Assembly (NCBI GenBank): GCA_017934745.1
Contig: JAGBIY010000020.1
Span: 1-64,000, forward strand
DNA length: 64,000 nt
Direction: 5' to 3'
Origin: Treponema sp.
GTDB taxonomy: Bacteria; Spirochaetota; Spirochaetia; Treponematales; Treponemataceae
The notes below the pieces were generated by a model, which did no database searches, was not told where the DNA came from, and was given only the letters and a program-made list of their open reading frames with translations. The position numbers and the translations under genes were made by a program. Shown here in pieces: positions 35,328 through 42,572 of the stretch (within the stretch, counting starts at the first letter, position 1; the number at the start of each line of letters is the position of its first letter).

Positions 35328-35921
35328 ATGGCTACTAGAAGAAATCCTCGTTTTAAGGAATGTAGAAGACTTGGTGTAAACGTTTGCGGACACCCAAAGG
35401 CTTTGGACAGAGCAGGAGCGCCAGCTTTCAAGAAGACGAAGAAAGCGTCTGACTATTCTCTTCACTTGACAGAGAAGCAGAAGGTAAAGGCTTACTATGG
35501 AATCCTTGAGAAGCAGCTTCGCCGCTACTTCGAGCAGGCTTCAAAATCATCTGAGATGACGGGTGTCGCTCTCTTGGTTTCTCTCGAGACTCGCCTCGAC
35601 AACCTCGTGTACAGGCTCGGATTCGCTTCTTCAATCCGCATGGCTCGCCAGATGGTCAGCCACAAGCACATCACAGTCGATGGAAAAGTCATCAACATCC
35701 CTTCTTTCGCGGTTAAGGTCGGCTCTACAATCTCTTTGGTCGAGAAGGCACGCAACAGCGAGCAGTTCAAGAAGACTTTCTTGGCTTACAACAAGTCAAA
35801 CATCCCTTATCTCGAGCGCGACGAGGCTTCTTTCTCTGGAAAACTCATCAGCCTTCCGTTGAGAAAGGACATCCCGGTAGAAATCAATGACCAGATGGTC
35901 GTTGAGTACTACTCTAAGTAA
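35328..35921 (+). CDS. rpsD: 30S ribosomal protein S4
   Basis: S4 nucleates 30S assembly by binding 16S rRNA. The 197-aa product has the N-terminal S4 region (NPRFKECRRLGVNVCGHP), KQKVKAYYGILEKQLRRYFE, and the S4 RNA-binding fold RLDNLVYRLGFASSIRMARQ, then MVSHKHITVDGKVINIPSF. It ends at KDIPVEINDQMVVEYYSK, the normal C-terminus. AAGGAG precedes the ATG. It stands alone rather than in the alpha operon, with its own promoter and a terminator. Confidence 0.97.
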   Translation: MATRRNPRFKECRRLGVNVCGHPKALDRAGAPAFKKTKKASDYSLHLTEKQKVKAYYGILEKQLRRYFEQASKSSEMTGVALLVSLETRLDNLVYRLGFASSIRMARQMVSHKHITVDGKVINIPSFAVKVGSTISLVEKARNSEQFKKTFLAYNKSNIPYLERDEASFSGKLISLPLRKDIPVEINDQMVVEYYSK

Positions 35922-35945
35922 TTAGGCTTCGGTCTGATTGTGAAG

Positions 35946-35984
35946 ACGCTTCCGAGTTCGATTGGGCTTGGAGGCGTTTTTTTT
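35946..35984 (+). terminator. Terminator after rpsD
   Basis: ACGCTTCCGAG (35946-35956) pairs with CTTGGAGGCGT (35967-35977) using two G-T pairs, followed by a T8 run. The next 75 bp to the converging PBP1a terminator hold nothing I can identify. Confidence 0.75.
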
Positions 35985-36059
35985 GCTTTGGCGGAGATGC
36001 TGCAGATTCTGGCTTCTCTTGTCGGTTTCTCTTTTTCCTGGAGTGGGAGGATTTGGGGC

Positions 36060-36089
36060 AAAAAAATGCCCTGCTTTGTTTGCAGGGCT
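36060..36089 (-). terminator. Terminator after the PBP1a gene
   Basis: GCCCTGC/GCAGGGC, a perfect 7-bp stem (36069-36089), followed on the minus strand by ATTTTTTT. It lies 6 bp after the PBP1a stop codon. Confidence 0.85.
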
Positions 36090-36094
36090 GCTTG

Positions 36095-38737
36095 CTAGTC
36101 CATAAGGTAATTGTAGTCTATCGAATCCCCTTCCTCTGATTCGATTGTCTCTTCCAATCCGCCGTCAAGAATGTCCGTTCCGAATCCCTCAAAGTCGAAC
36201 CCGTCCTGCTGGTTCTGGGAGCCGTCGTTCGTGAAGTCCTCGTTGAAGTTGAAGTCCACGAAAGTCTCCTCGCTTTCTTCGTCTTCCAGGTTCACTGTGA
36301 GCGGCGAGTCGTCGAAGATGAACATCTCGCTTCCGAATCCGGCTCCGAGAAGCTCCTTCTCAAGTCGCTGCACGGCCAGCACTTGTCCGACCGCGTTCGG
36401 CGAGTGCTTCTCGCAGTATTCCGTCGGTTCCGTTCCCGAAAGGAAATAGAGCGTTATGACGTCCTTTCCGCAGTCGTCTGTCGGGAGCATTCCGCTTTCC
36501 TTGCAGACCTGCACCCCGACGACCCCCGAAGCCGGGCGTTTGAAGTCCTTGTATGGAAGCCCCTCGTGCGCTTTCTTCATGAATTCCGCCCATGCGGGAC
36601 CCGCGAGCGTGGAACCCGTCAGTTCAAGGCCGAGGGACTGTCCCGGCTTGTCGAATCCGAACCAGAACGCCGCCGTGTAGTATGGCGTGTAGGCGAGCGT
36701 CCATGCGTCCGCCCAGTTCTGTGTCGTTCCTGTCTTTCCCGCGGCCGGTATGGTGTACCGCTTTCCGTTTTTGTCCTTGTACCTGAGCACGGTGCCGCTT
36801 TCCGTCGGCGACGCCAATGTTCCAGAGCGTATCGTGTTTTCCAGAAGCTGCGTCATGACGTACGCCGTCTGCTGCGATATCACCTGCGCTTTCGCGCCTT
36901 TTGCCTGCTGCGCTATCCTCAAGTCGTGCTCCGGGTTCAGGAATATGTTTCCGTCCCTGTCCTCCACGTTCCTGACCGCTATCGGAGTGACTTCCTTTCC
37001 CTCGTTTCCGAAAATGGCGTATGCCCTCGCCATCTCGATTGGGCGCACCGAGCAGACTCCGAGTCCCAGTGGGTAGCCGGGCACGAACGCTCTTGACGGA
37101 AGCTCTTCCTCGGAGATTCCGAGCAGGGCGACGGCCCTGTCTATTGCCGCGTCGAAGCCTATTCCGTCGAGGACTTTTATCGACGGGACATTCATGGAGT
37201 GGGCGAGGGCGTACCAGAGTTCTACGTCTCCCTTCCATTCGCCTCGGAAGTTGAGCGGTATGTAGGGCTTTCCGTCTGCCGTGTAGAAGACGACCGGCGT
37301 GTCCGAGATTATCGTGCTGGGCGTGAACTGCCTTGAGTCGATGGCCGCGCTGTAGTAGAGCGGCTTGAACGACGAGCCAGGCTGGACCCTTGCCTGCACT
37401 GCCCTTATGAACTGGTTTTCGCTGTCGAACTTGCTTCCGCCGACGAGGGCTGTTATGTAGCCAGTCTCGTTCTCAAGCGCGACCATCGTCCCCTCGATTA
37501 CGCTTTTTCCTACGTTCGACTTCGCCATTGCGTTTCCTTTGTTTGCGATTGACGTCTTGAGAGAGTCGATTCCGAACATGAGCGACATCACGTCTATCAC
37601 CGGGTTCACGGAATTCGTGAACGTCGACATTACAATCGTCTCCTGTCTCTGCTCTGAGACTTTTATCCCTCGAAGCCCGTACAGGAGGATGAGCATCTCC
37701 GAAATCGGGGTGTACGTCTTGAACGCGGCGTTCTTCCTGCTTCCAGATGAGCGTTGGTAGCTCCTGTTCGCCTTTTCGATGTACTTGTTCATGACTTCCT
37801 GCGCCGCCTGCTGGTTCTTCAGGTTGAGGGTGGTGTTCACCGTGAAGCCAGATGTGTAGATGTCGTCCGTTCCGTAGATGAGGTTCTTCAATTCCCTTCT
37901 GGCGTATTCCGCGAACCACGGTGCCTTGTTGTCGTGCGTGAAATTTGCGGGCGCGCTCGTCCTGGAATAGTCGAAATTCGCCCAGTATTCGTCGAACGAG
38001 GCGTCTGCGTCCTCCTGTGTGATGAATTTCTGCTCGACCATCTTGTTCAGTACGTCCCTCTGCCTGTCCATGGCCCTGTTCGGGTATTCGAACGGATTCA
38101 TGAGCGCCGGGTTCGAAAGCTGTATCATGAGGATTGCGGCCTCCGCGGCAGTGATTTCCGTCGCATCGTGTCCGAAATAGTATTTGCTGGCCGCGCTGAC
38201 TCCGTATGTTCCGGCTCCGAAGTAGATTTTGTTGAGGTACAGCTCAAGGATTTCGTCCTTTGTGTAGCGGCGCTCCATCTGCACCGCCCACCACAGTTCC
38301 TTGAGCTTTCTCTTGTACGACATGTCGGAGCGGTCGCAGTAGAGCGTTCCCGCTATCTGCTGGGTGAGCGTGGAGCCTCCTCCGTAGTTCTTCCCGATGA
38401 GCCTTCCCGCGAAAGCCCTGGCAGTCGCCAGGACGTTGTAGCCGTTGTGCTTGTAGAATTTTTTGTCCTCTCTGGCGAGGAGCGCGTCTATGACTTGCCG
38501 AGGCATCCTTCTGATGCTGATGATTTCCCTTTTCTCCTCGCTCGCGAATTCCGTTATCAACTCGCCGTTTATGTCGAGGAGCTTTGTCGGAAGGGCAGTG
38601 GTGAATTCTGTGAAGTTCTCGTTGTCGATGACGTATTTTGTTTCGGCCAGCCCCTTGCCCAAAAGGGAACCGAGTATTATCGAAGATAAAAAAAGTCCTG
38701 CGAGTAGGACTATCGTGGACACTTTCATGTTTTTCAT
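36095..38737 (-). CDS. Bifunctional penicillin-binding protein 1A
   Basis: Class A PBPs polymerise glycan strands and cross-link peptides of peptidoglycan. The 880-aa protein has an N-terminal transmembrane anchor (about 7-28) and a GT51 glycosyltransferase domain with REDKKFYKHNG (catalytic Glu about 90) and GGGSTLTQQIAGTLY (about 118-132). The transpeptidase domain has the active-site serine in VQPGSSFKPLYYSAA and KTGT in PAAGKTGTTQNWADAW. The last 75 residues are strongly acidic (DDSPLTVNLEDEESEETFVD and on) and have no counterpart in standard PBP1a. Start is ATG 38737; an ATG three codons in is also possible. Transcribed toward rpsD, ending in a good terminator. Confidence 0.95.
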   Translation of the reverse strand: MKNMKVSTIVLLAGLFLSSIILGSLLGKGLAETKYVIDNENFTEFTTALPTKLLDINGELITEFASEEKREIISIRRMPRQVIDALLAREDKKFYKHNGYNVLATARAFAGRLIGKNYGGGSTLTQQIAGTLYCDRSDMSYKRKLKELWWAVQMERRYTKDEILELYLNKIYFGAGTYGVSAASKYYFGHDATEITAAEAAILMIQLSNPALMNPFEYPNRAMDRQRDVLNKMVEQKFITQEDADASFDEYWANFDYSRTSAPANFTHDNKAPWFAEYARRELKNLIYGTDDIYTSGFTVNTTLNLKNQQAAQEVMNKYIEKANRSYQRSSGSRKNAAFKTYTPISEMLILLYGLRGIKVSEQRQETIVMSTFTNSVNPVIDVMSLMFGIDSLKTSIANKGNAMAKSNVGKSVIEGTMVALENETGYITALVGGSKFDSENQFIRAVQARVQPGSSFKPLYYSAAIDSRQFTPSTIISDTPVVFYTADGKPYIPLNFRGEWKGDVELWYALAHSMNVPSIKVLDGIGFDAAIDRAVALLGISEEELPSRAFVPGYPLGLGVCSVRPIEMARAYAIFGNEGKEVTPIAVRNVEDRDGNIFLNPEHDLRIAQQAKGAKAQVISQQTAYVMTQLLENTIRSGTLASPTESGTVLRYKDKNGKRYTIPAAGKTGTTQNWADAWTLAYTPYYTAAFWFGFDKPGQSLGLELTGSTLAGPAWAEFMKKAHEGLPYKDFKRPASGVVGVQVCKESGMLPTDDCGKDVITLYFLSGTEPTEYCEKHSPNAVGQVLAVQRLEKELLGAGFGSEMFIFDDSPLTVNLEDEESEETFVDFNFNEDFTNDGSQNQQDGFDFEGFGTDILDGGLEETIESEEGDSIDYNYLMD

Positions 38738-38772
38738 TGTTTTAGAATACGAAATTTCCGGCTTTCAAGCAA

Positions 38773-38797
38773 TAAAAAAGCCGGCTTGAAGCCGGCT
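38773..38797 (-). terminator. Strong terminator downstream of the PEGA-type gene
   Basis: AGCCGGCTTCAAGCCGGCT is an almost fully self-complementary hairpin (38779-38797) followed by TTTTTT on the minus strand. It ends transcription coming from 38968 and also the candidate small RNA directly upstream. Confidence 0.85.
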
Positions 38798-38853
38798 ATG
38801 CCATTAGGCAGTCGGTCGTCAATGGGTGGGAGGGGATAGTTGACGACCCGACT
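38773..38853 (-). ncRNA. Candidate small RNA: long hairpin with C-rich loop plus terminator
   Basis: On the minus strand GTCGGGTCGTCAA (38852-38840) pairs with TTGACGACCGAC (38822-38811), with one bulged base. The closed 17-nt loop reads CTATCCCCTCCCACCCA. About 13 nt later comes a perfect terminator (38797-38773). A TAATAT box (38862-38857) stands at the right distance to start a transcript of 75-80 nt exactly at the hairpin, though no good -35 is present. The loop's CCCCTCCC run is complementary to Shine-Dalgarno sequences, as in RsaE-type or RNAIII-type C-rich loops of other bacteria. It could equally be a 3'-UTR fragment of the upstream gene, whose stop is 115 bp away. No family match is claimed. 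Confidence 0.5.
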
Positions 38854-38967
38854 TTTATATTATCGCACATCACCTGTGAATTCTTTAGTCGATTTGGAAG
38901 CCCATTTTGTAGATTTTGGAGTTTTTTTTCATCGAAAATTTTTGGCATCTCCGTCCGGCCTGGTAAT

Positions 38968-40050
38968 CTATTTCTCCTCGTATATGCTGGCGTCTATGTC
39001 CAGACTCATCGTGTACGACCTGCCGTTTATCGCCGTGAAATTCTTTACGATTTCGTAGTCCCCCACAATCATCTTCGCGGAATGCTCTCCCGGTTCTATT
39101 ATGAACGCCGTCTTCGGATTCTCTATCGGCTTGTCGTCGAAGTAGATTTCCGTGTTCATGGGGCAGATGAAAATCAGCGTCGGCTCTATGCTCCTGAGTT
39201 CGACCGAAAGGTTTGTCGTCTTCGCCTGCTCTATGACGAATGTCCTCAGCTCGTTTCGGTACGATTCGCTCACGATTGACACGTGGTGCTCCCCTGTCGG
39301 AAGCAGCATCGCCCCTGTCGACTGGATTTCATTGTCGTCGATGAAAACCGTGTATTCGGGCTTTTCGGCCTGCTTCGCCTTCTTCTGCTTCTTTTTAGCC
39401 TGCTCGTTTTCCTTCGTGAGCACGGGGAGGTTCAGCTGCCTTGCGGGTTCCACCGAGAAATTCAGTTTTCCCTTGTCGATGAGGACGGCCTTCACTGTCG
39501 CTTCGATTTCTGCGTTCCCGAACGTCTCCGGCACCTGCTCCATGGCGAGCTGCAGGCGGAAGAACAGGTCCTTCTTGTCGCCTTTGGGGCTTACCGGAAT
39601 CTTCTCTGAATAAGGGCTGTCCTTTATGTTGAATTCCGCCGTCAGCGGTATGTAGATGTTGAGCGAGAGCCTTCCGGGGATTGTCGCGTAGGAGATTCTC
39701 TTCCCTGAATATTCTGTCTTCTTCTCGCTGGGCTTTGGTTTCACGTCTTCGTAGAGGGAGTACGCCACCGAATTTCTCCACGCGGCGATTTCCTCTGGAA
39801 TCTTCATGTTGATTTCGATTCCGCAGACATAAGTCATGTCCTCCGGCAGGTTTATGTGTATCGCGTCGTTGATTCCCGCCTTGAAGGTCACCGATTCCGT
39901 GACCTCGGAAAATTTGACGTCCCTGAGCCTTCCTATTTTGAAATCTTCGGCTGCGGTGGCCGCCGTCATGATGCACGCCATTGTCAATGCCGCAAGCGCG
40001 CGGCCTATCGAAAAATGCGCCAGTCCGAATTTGCTTTTGAGTCTTTCCAT
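38968..40050 (-). CDS. Secreted PEGA-like protein, unknown function
   Basis: A 360-aa exported protein with a signal peptide (about residues 12-34, cleaved near ATAAEDF). The mature N-terminal half is beta-rich. A Lys/Gln-rich linker follows (NEQAKKKQKKAKQAEKPEY, about 215-233). The C-terminal part has two PEGA-like repeats: YTVFIDDNEIQSTGAMLLPT with GEHHVSIVSESYR, and TEIYFDDKPIENPKTAFIIE with GEHSAKMIVGDYE. PEGA domains occur in surface or periplasmic proteins and may mediate contacts in the envelope. It lies 64 bp downstream of the M23 peptidase gene, suggesting an operon for cell-envelope functions. I do not recognise a named orthologue. Confidence 0.8.
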   Translation of the reverse strand: MERLKSKFGLAHFSIGRALAALTMACIMTAATAAEDFKIGRLRDVKFSEVTESVTFKAGINDAIHINLPEDMTYVCGIEINMKIPEEIAAWRNSVAYSLYEDVKPKPSEKKTEYSGKRISYATIPGRLSLNIYIPLTAEFNIKDSPYSEKIPVSPKGDKKDLFFRLQLAMEQVPETFGNAEIEATVKAVLIDKGKLNFSVEPARQLNLPVLTKENEQAKKKQKKAKQAEKPEYTVFIDDNEIQSTGAMLLPTGEHHVSIVSESYRNELRTFVIEQAKTTNLSVELRSIEPTLIFICPMNTEIYFDDKPIENPKTAFIIEPGEHSAKMIVGDYEIVKNFTAINGRSYTMSLDIDASIYEEK

Positions 40051-40114
40051 AAATCTTCATCCGATTTTTTGGGGAAAATTATAGTTTATGGAAATGCGAA
40101 AGTCCACAAATCCG

Positions 40115-41296
40115 CTATTTCACATACATCGCCGGGTCTTTGGGCGTGCCTCCCTCCCTTATCTCGAAGTGCAGGTGCGGCCCCGTCGCCATTCCCGTCT
40201 GCCCGACCTGGCCGATTGTCTCCCCCGTCTTCACCTTCTGTCCTTTCTTGACGAGGATTTTGGACATGTGTGCGTATGTGCTCGTGGTCTTCTTGTCGTG
40301 CCTGATGATGACGTAGCTTCCGTAGACGGGGTTGTTGTTCGCGGCCTCTATGACTTCCCCGGATTTGCAGGCTAAAATGTCCGTCCCTGTCGGAGCCGCA
40401 AGGTCGATTCCCGCGTGAAGTTTCCACTTTCCAGAAATCGGGCTTGTCCTGTAGCCGAATTTCGACGTGAGGACTTTGCGGCTCAAGGGAAGCACCATCT
40501 TGTCGCTTTCGCCGCCCTTCTGCGACTTGAAGAACGCGCTCGCCGTGGGGGACATGCTTTTTCCTGGGTGGTAAGAGAATTTCTTTCCGTTCACCTCGAC
40601 TTTCTTCACGGTGGAGGCGGCCTGTTTTGCTTCGCTCTGTCTCGCAGGGGAGGATTTTTTTTCAGTAATATGTTCTTTCTTTTCCTTTTCTTTTTTTTGT
40701 TGCGTCTTTGCCGCCTTCGCTTCATCCTCTTTCGCCTTCGCGCTGTTGGTTTCCGTTTCGTATTCCTTGCTCAGCAGAATCTCGAAGTCCGTGGTGGGGT
40801 TCTCCGGAAGGTAAATTCCCTGAAAAACCGGAAGGATGAGCTTCATGCCGGGCTTGAGCGAGTCGGGGGAGGCGATTCCGTTTATCGACGCGAGCGTTCC
40901 CTGTAGTTGGTCCAGGCTGGAGGCAATCTGGTTGAAGCCGTTGCCGTTCTTCAAATCTTCCGCCTTGAGGGTGTAGGTGTAGTAGAGCATCTCTTCTGGA
41001 TATTCGTCCTTCTTTATGTTCTTGTTCGCCTTTTCGATTTCCTGTTCGTATTTCTGGAATTTTGAGTTGTTTTCCTTTGCCTTTTTTTTCTCTTCGTCGG
41101 ACGCTCCGTTCGGTGCGTAGACGACTCTGTTGTTCGCAAGCTCGCCTGCGTCCGTCAGTTTTTTGTAGTTGCTGATTGACTCTTCGACTACGTTTTTTGA
41201 GATTATCGACAGGGGGGAATCGTCTTCTGCGTGGAATCCAAGTGAAGCCGCTGAAAGCAAGAGAGCCGATAGTATTTTTCTTGTTGAATTTTTCAT
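40115..41296 (-). CDS. LysM-like and M23-family peptidoglycan endopeptidase
   Basis: M23 (LytM-type) zinc peptidases cut peptide cross-links in peptidoglycan, or serve as catalytically dead activators of amidases. The 393-aa product has a signal peptide (about 1-23), a LysM-like segment (YYTYTLKAEDLKNGNGFNQI to LKPGMKLILPVFQG, about 105-158), a Lys/Glu/Gln/Ala-rich linker (about 185-225), and the C-terminal peptidase domain. Zinc ligands are present: HAGIDLAAPTG (His and Asp) and GPHLHFEIREGG (H-x-H), so it should be active. It lies in a minus-strand cluster of a membrane protein, this gene and a PEGA-like protein. Confidence 0.92.
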   Translation of the reverse strand: MKNSTRKILSALLLSAASLGFHAEDDSPLSIISKNVVEESISNYKKLTDAGELANNRVVYAPNGASDEEKKKAKENNSKFQKYEQEIEKANKNIKKDEYPEEMLYYTYTLKAEDLKNGNGFNQIASSLDQLQGTLASINGIASPDSLKPGMKLILPVFQGIYLPENPTTDFEILLSKEYETETNSAKAKEDEAKAAKTQQKKEKEKKEHITEKKSSPARQSEAKQAASTVKKVEVNGKKFSYHPGKSMSPTASAFFKSQKGGESDKMVLPLSRKVLTSKFGYRTSPISGKWKLHAGIDLAAPTGTDILACKSGEVIEAANNNPVYGSYVIIRHDKKTTSTYAHMSKILVKKGQKVKTGETIGQVGQTGMATGPHLHFEIREGGTPKDPAMYVK

Positions 41297-41310
41297 TTTT
41301 TGGTCGTTTT

Positions 41311-41700
41311 TCAGTTTGACTTCGCTTTTTTGAATCCGAACGAAATCACGCCGTAGAGGACGATTGAGGCGATGATTGTCGGAATGGCGAGAATCCTGTT
41401 TCCGTCAAGCACGAATTTGACGCAGAGGACGATTCCCAATGCGACAACGACCGCCTTCGAGAGTCCGAGCGTGAACTTCCTGATTCCTGATTCTGTTATC
41501 TTCTTCACGCAGACGAAGACCGCCGCCGCCACCAGCGCGGAGAGAACCGCTATGGTGTAGATTCTTGGGGCTTCCGTGGCGAACTTCCAGAGCGGGAAGA
41601 CGAATGCGGCTCCCAGTGCGGCGCACGCGACCACGAGAGCGATTATCTTGCCGAATGTGTTGAAAAGGTTTCCGTATCCTTCGACTATTTTTTTTATCAT
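41311..41700 (-). CDS. Small integral membrane protein, unknown function
   Basis: A 129-aa protein with four apparent transmembrane helices: about 16-36 (IIALVVACAALGAAFVFPLW), 46-64 (IYTIAVLSALVAAAVFVCV), 80-97 (SKAVVVALGIVLCVKFVL) and 103-122 (ILAIPTIIASIVLYGVISFG). It begins at ATG 41700 without a clear ribosome site. It ends 14 bp before the M23 peptidase start, so the two are probably co-transcribed. No motif identifies a function. Confidence 0.78.
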   Translation of the reverse strand: MIKKIVEGYGNLFNTFGKIIALVVACAALGAAFVFPLWKFATEAPRIYTIAVLSALVAAAVFVCVKKITESGIRKFTLGLSKAVVVALGIVLCVKFVLDGNRILAIPTIIASIVLYGVISFGFKKAKSN

Positions 41701-41730
41701 GCAGGAAGTTTAATGTATGGAAAGACAAAA

Positions 41731-41774
41731 AAAAAGCCTCAAGAAACCGAGACTGTTGAAAACGGTTTCTTGAG
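41731..41774 (-). terminator. Terminator after the ferredoxin gene
   Basis: CTCAAGAAACCG (41738-41749) and CGGTTTCTTGAG (41763-41774) form a perfect 12-bp stem. On the minus strand it is followed by GC and a T9 run. Confidence 0.88.
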
Positions 41775-41797
41775 ACTCCCATCGCAATTGCGGCTGA

Positions 41798-41971
41798 TTA
41801 TGCCTCTGCGATTGCTGCCGCTGGGCACTCTGAAGCGCAAGTTCCGCAGCTGACGCATTTTGTAGCGTCGATTTCGCGGTGTCCGTCGTTCTCGGAGATT
41901 GCTCCGACCGGGCAGTCAGGCTCGCAAGTTCCACAGTTCACGCATGTTCCAGCGTCGATTTTGTATGCCAT
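41798..41971 (-). CDS. 2[4Fe-4S] ferredoxin
   Basis: A 57-aa electron carrier with the two-cluster ferredoxin pattern: CVNCGTCEPDCP (about 9-20) and CVSCGTCASECP (about 38-49), an internal duplication. It would serve pyruvate:ferredoxin oxidoreductase, hydrogenase or similar low-potential reactions in an anaerobe. The true start is the ATG at 41971 (MAYKIDAGTCVNCG), with GAGAGG upstream. The frame extends to 42055 but that extension is not ferredoxin-like. Its own promoter and terminator make it monocistronic. Confidence 0.95.
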   Translation of the reverse strand: MAYKIDAGTCVNCGTCEPDCPVGAISENDGHREIDATKCVSCGTCASECPAAAIAEA

Positions 41972-42002
41972 ATCTAGTACCTCTCTAAATTTGGTTTGAA
42001 CT

Positions 42003-42031
42003 AATTTAACATCAGATTTTCCCAAAAACAA
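42003..42031 (-). promoter_or_regulatory. Ferredoxin promoter candidate
   Basis: On the minus strand TTGTTT (42031-42026) and TAAATT (42008-42003) are separated by 17 bp. The predicted leader of about 25 nt carries the GAGAGG ribosome site. Confidence 0.45.
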
Positions 42032-42111
42032 GAAGACGGAATACGAATTAGTCATTGCTAACAGATGTCCTGAAAAAAATGCAAAAAAAATAAAAAAATT
42101 TAAAAAAGTTG

Positions 42112-42140
42112 TTGACGAAAAAAATCTGCTGTGCTAATAT
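42112..42140 (+). promoter_or_regulatory. Promoter of the tRNA-Gln/tRNA-Glu pair
   Basis: TTGACG (42112-42117), a 17-bp spacer and TAATAT (42135-42140), preceded by an A-rich tract (42073-42106) that would act as an UP element. The first tRNA starts about 50 bp downstream. Confidence 0.8.
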
Positions 42141-42192
42141 CATATTCATCACCGCAACATAGCGATGACAACTTACAAAATAAGTTCCTTAT

Positions 42193-42263
42193 TCCCCGAT
42201 TGTGTAATGGTAGCACCTCAGATTCTGGTTCTGATTGTGGGGGTTCGAATCCTCCTTGGGGAA
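42193..42263 (+). tRNA. tRNA-Gln (anticodon CTG)
   Basis: A cloverleaf can be drawn: acceptor TCCCCGA/TTGGGGA, D arm around GTG-TAATGGTAG-CAC, anticodon stem TCAGA/TCTGA with loop TTCTGGT giving anticodon CTG (reads CAG), and T arm GGGGG-TTCGAAT-CCTCC with one G-T pair. The 3' CCA is not encoded. It would be added enzymatically. Confidence 0.92.
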
Positions 42264-42300
42264 CTAAAACAAGTGAGTAGCTTGTTGATTTTGATTGATT

Positions 42301-42373
42301 GGTCCCTTCGAATATCGGTTTAGTTCGCCGCCCTCTCAAGGCGGAGAGATGGGTTCGACTCCCGTAGGGACCG
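42301..42373 (+). tRNA. tRNA-Glu (anticodon CTC)
   Basis: Acceptor GGTCCCT/AGGGACC, anticodon stem CCGCC/GGCGG with loop CTCTCAA giving anticodon CTC (reads GAG), and T arm ATGGG-TTCGACT-CCCGT. Discriminator G and no encoded CCA. It lies 37 bp after tRNA-Gln on the same transcript. A CTC isoacceptor suits a genome with many GAG codons, as seen in the surrounding genes. Confidence 0.93.
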
Positions 42374-42379
42374 CTTCTG

Positions 42380-42412
42380 CACCCGATTCTTTTTGAGTCG
42401 GGTGTTTTTTTT
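42380..42412 (+). terminator. Terminator of the tRNA operon
   Basis: CACCCGA (42380-42386) and TCGGGTG (42398-42404) form a perfect 7-bp stem, followed by T8. The following 160 bp hold only the promoter of the next gene. Confidence 0.88.
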
Positions 42413-42492
42413 GTCCTCTTTTTATTTGCGTTTTCTTCCTTGCCACTTTTTTGTAAAAAAATGTTAAATTCACATTAATCGTACATTGAAAA

Positions 42493-42521
42493 CTGACATT
42501 TTCGGAAAGTTGTATTAAAAT
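42493..42521 (+). promoter_or_regulatory. Promoter of the acidic outer-membrane-like/lipoprotein operon
   Basis: CTGACA (42493-42498), a 17-bp spacer and TAAAAT (42516-42521), each one base from consensus. The predicted leader to ATG 42573 is about 45 nt. Confidence 0.65.
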
Positions 42522-42572
42522 AGTCAAAGAGTTTGCAGATGGATTTGTGAACGGTTGGAAAATGGTGCAAGG

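Noticed and set aside
38821..38840. G-quadruplex on the plus strand (GGG-T-GGG-A-GGGG)
   Set aside because: Only three G tracts are present. The better explanation is the C-rich loop of the minus-strand hairpin.
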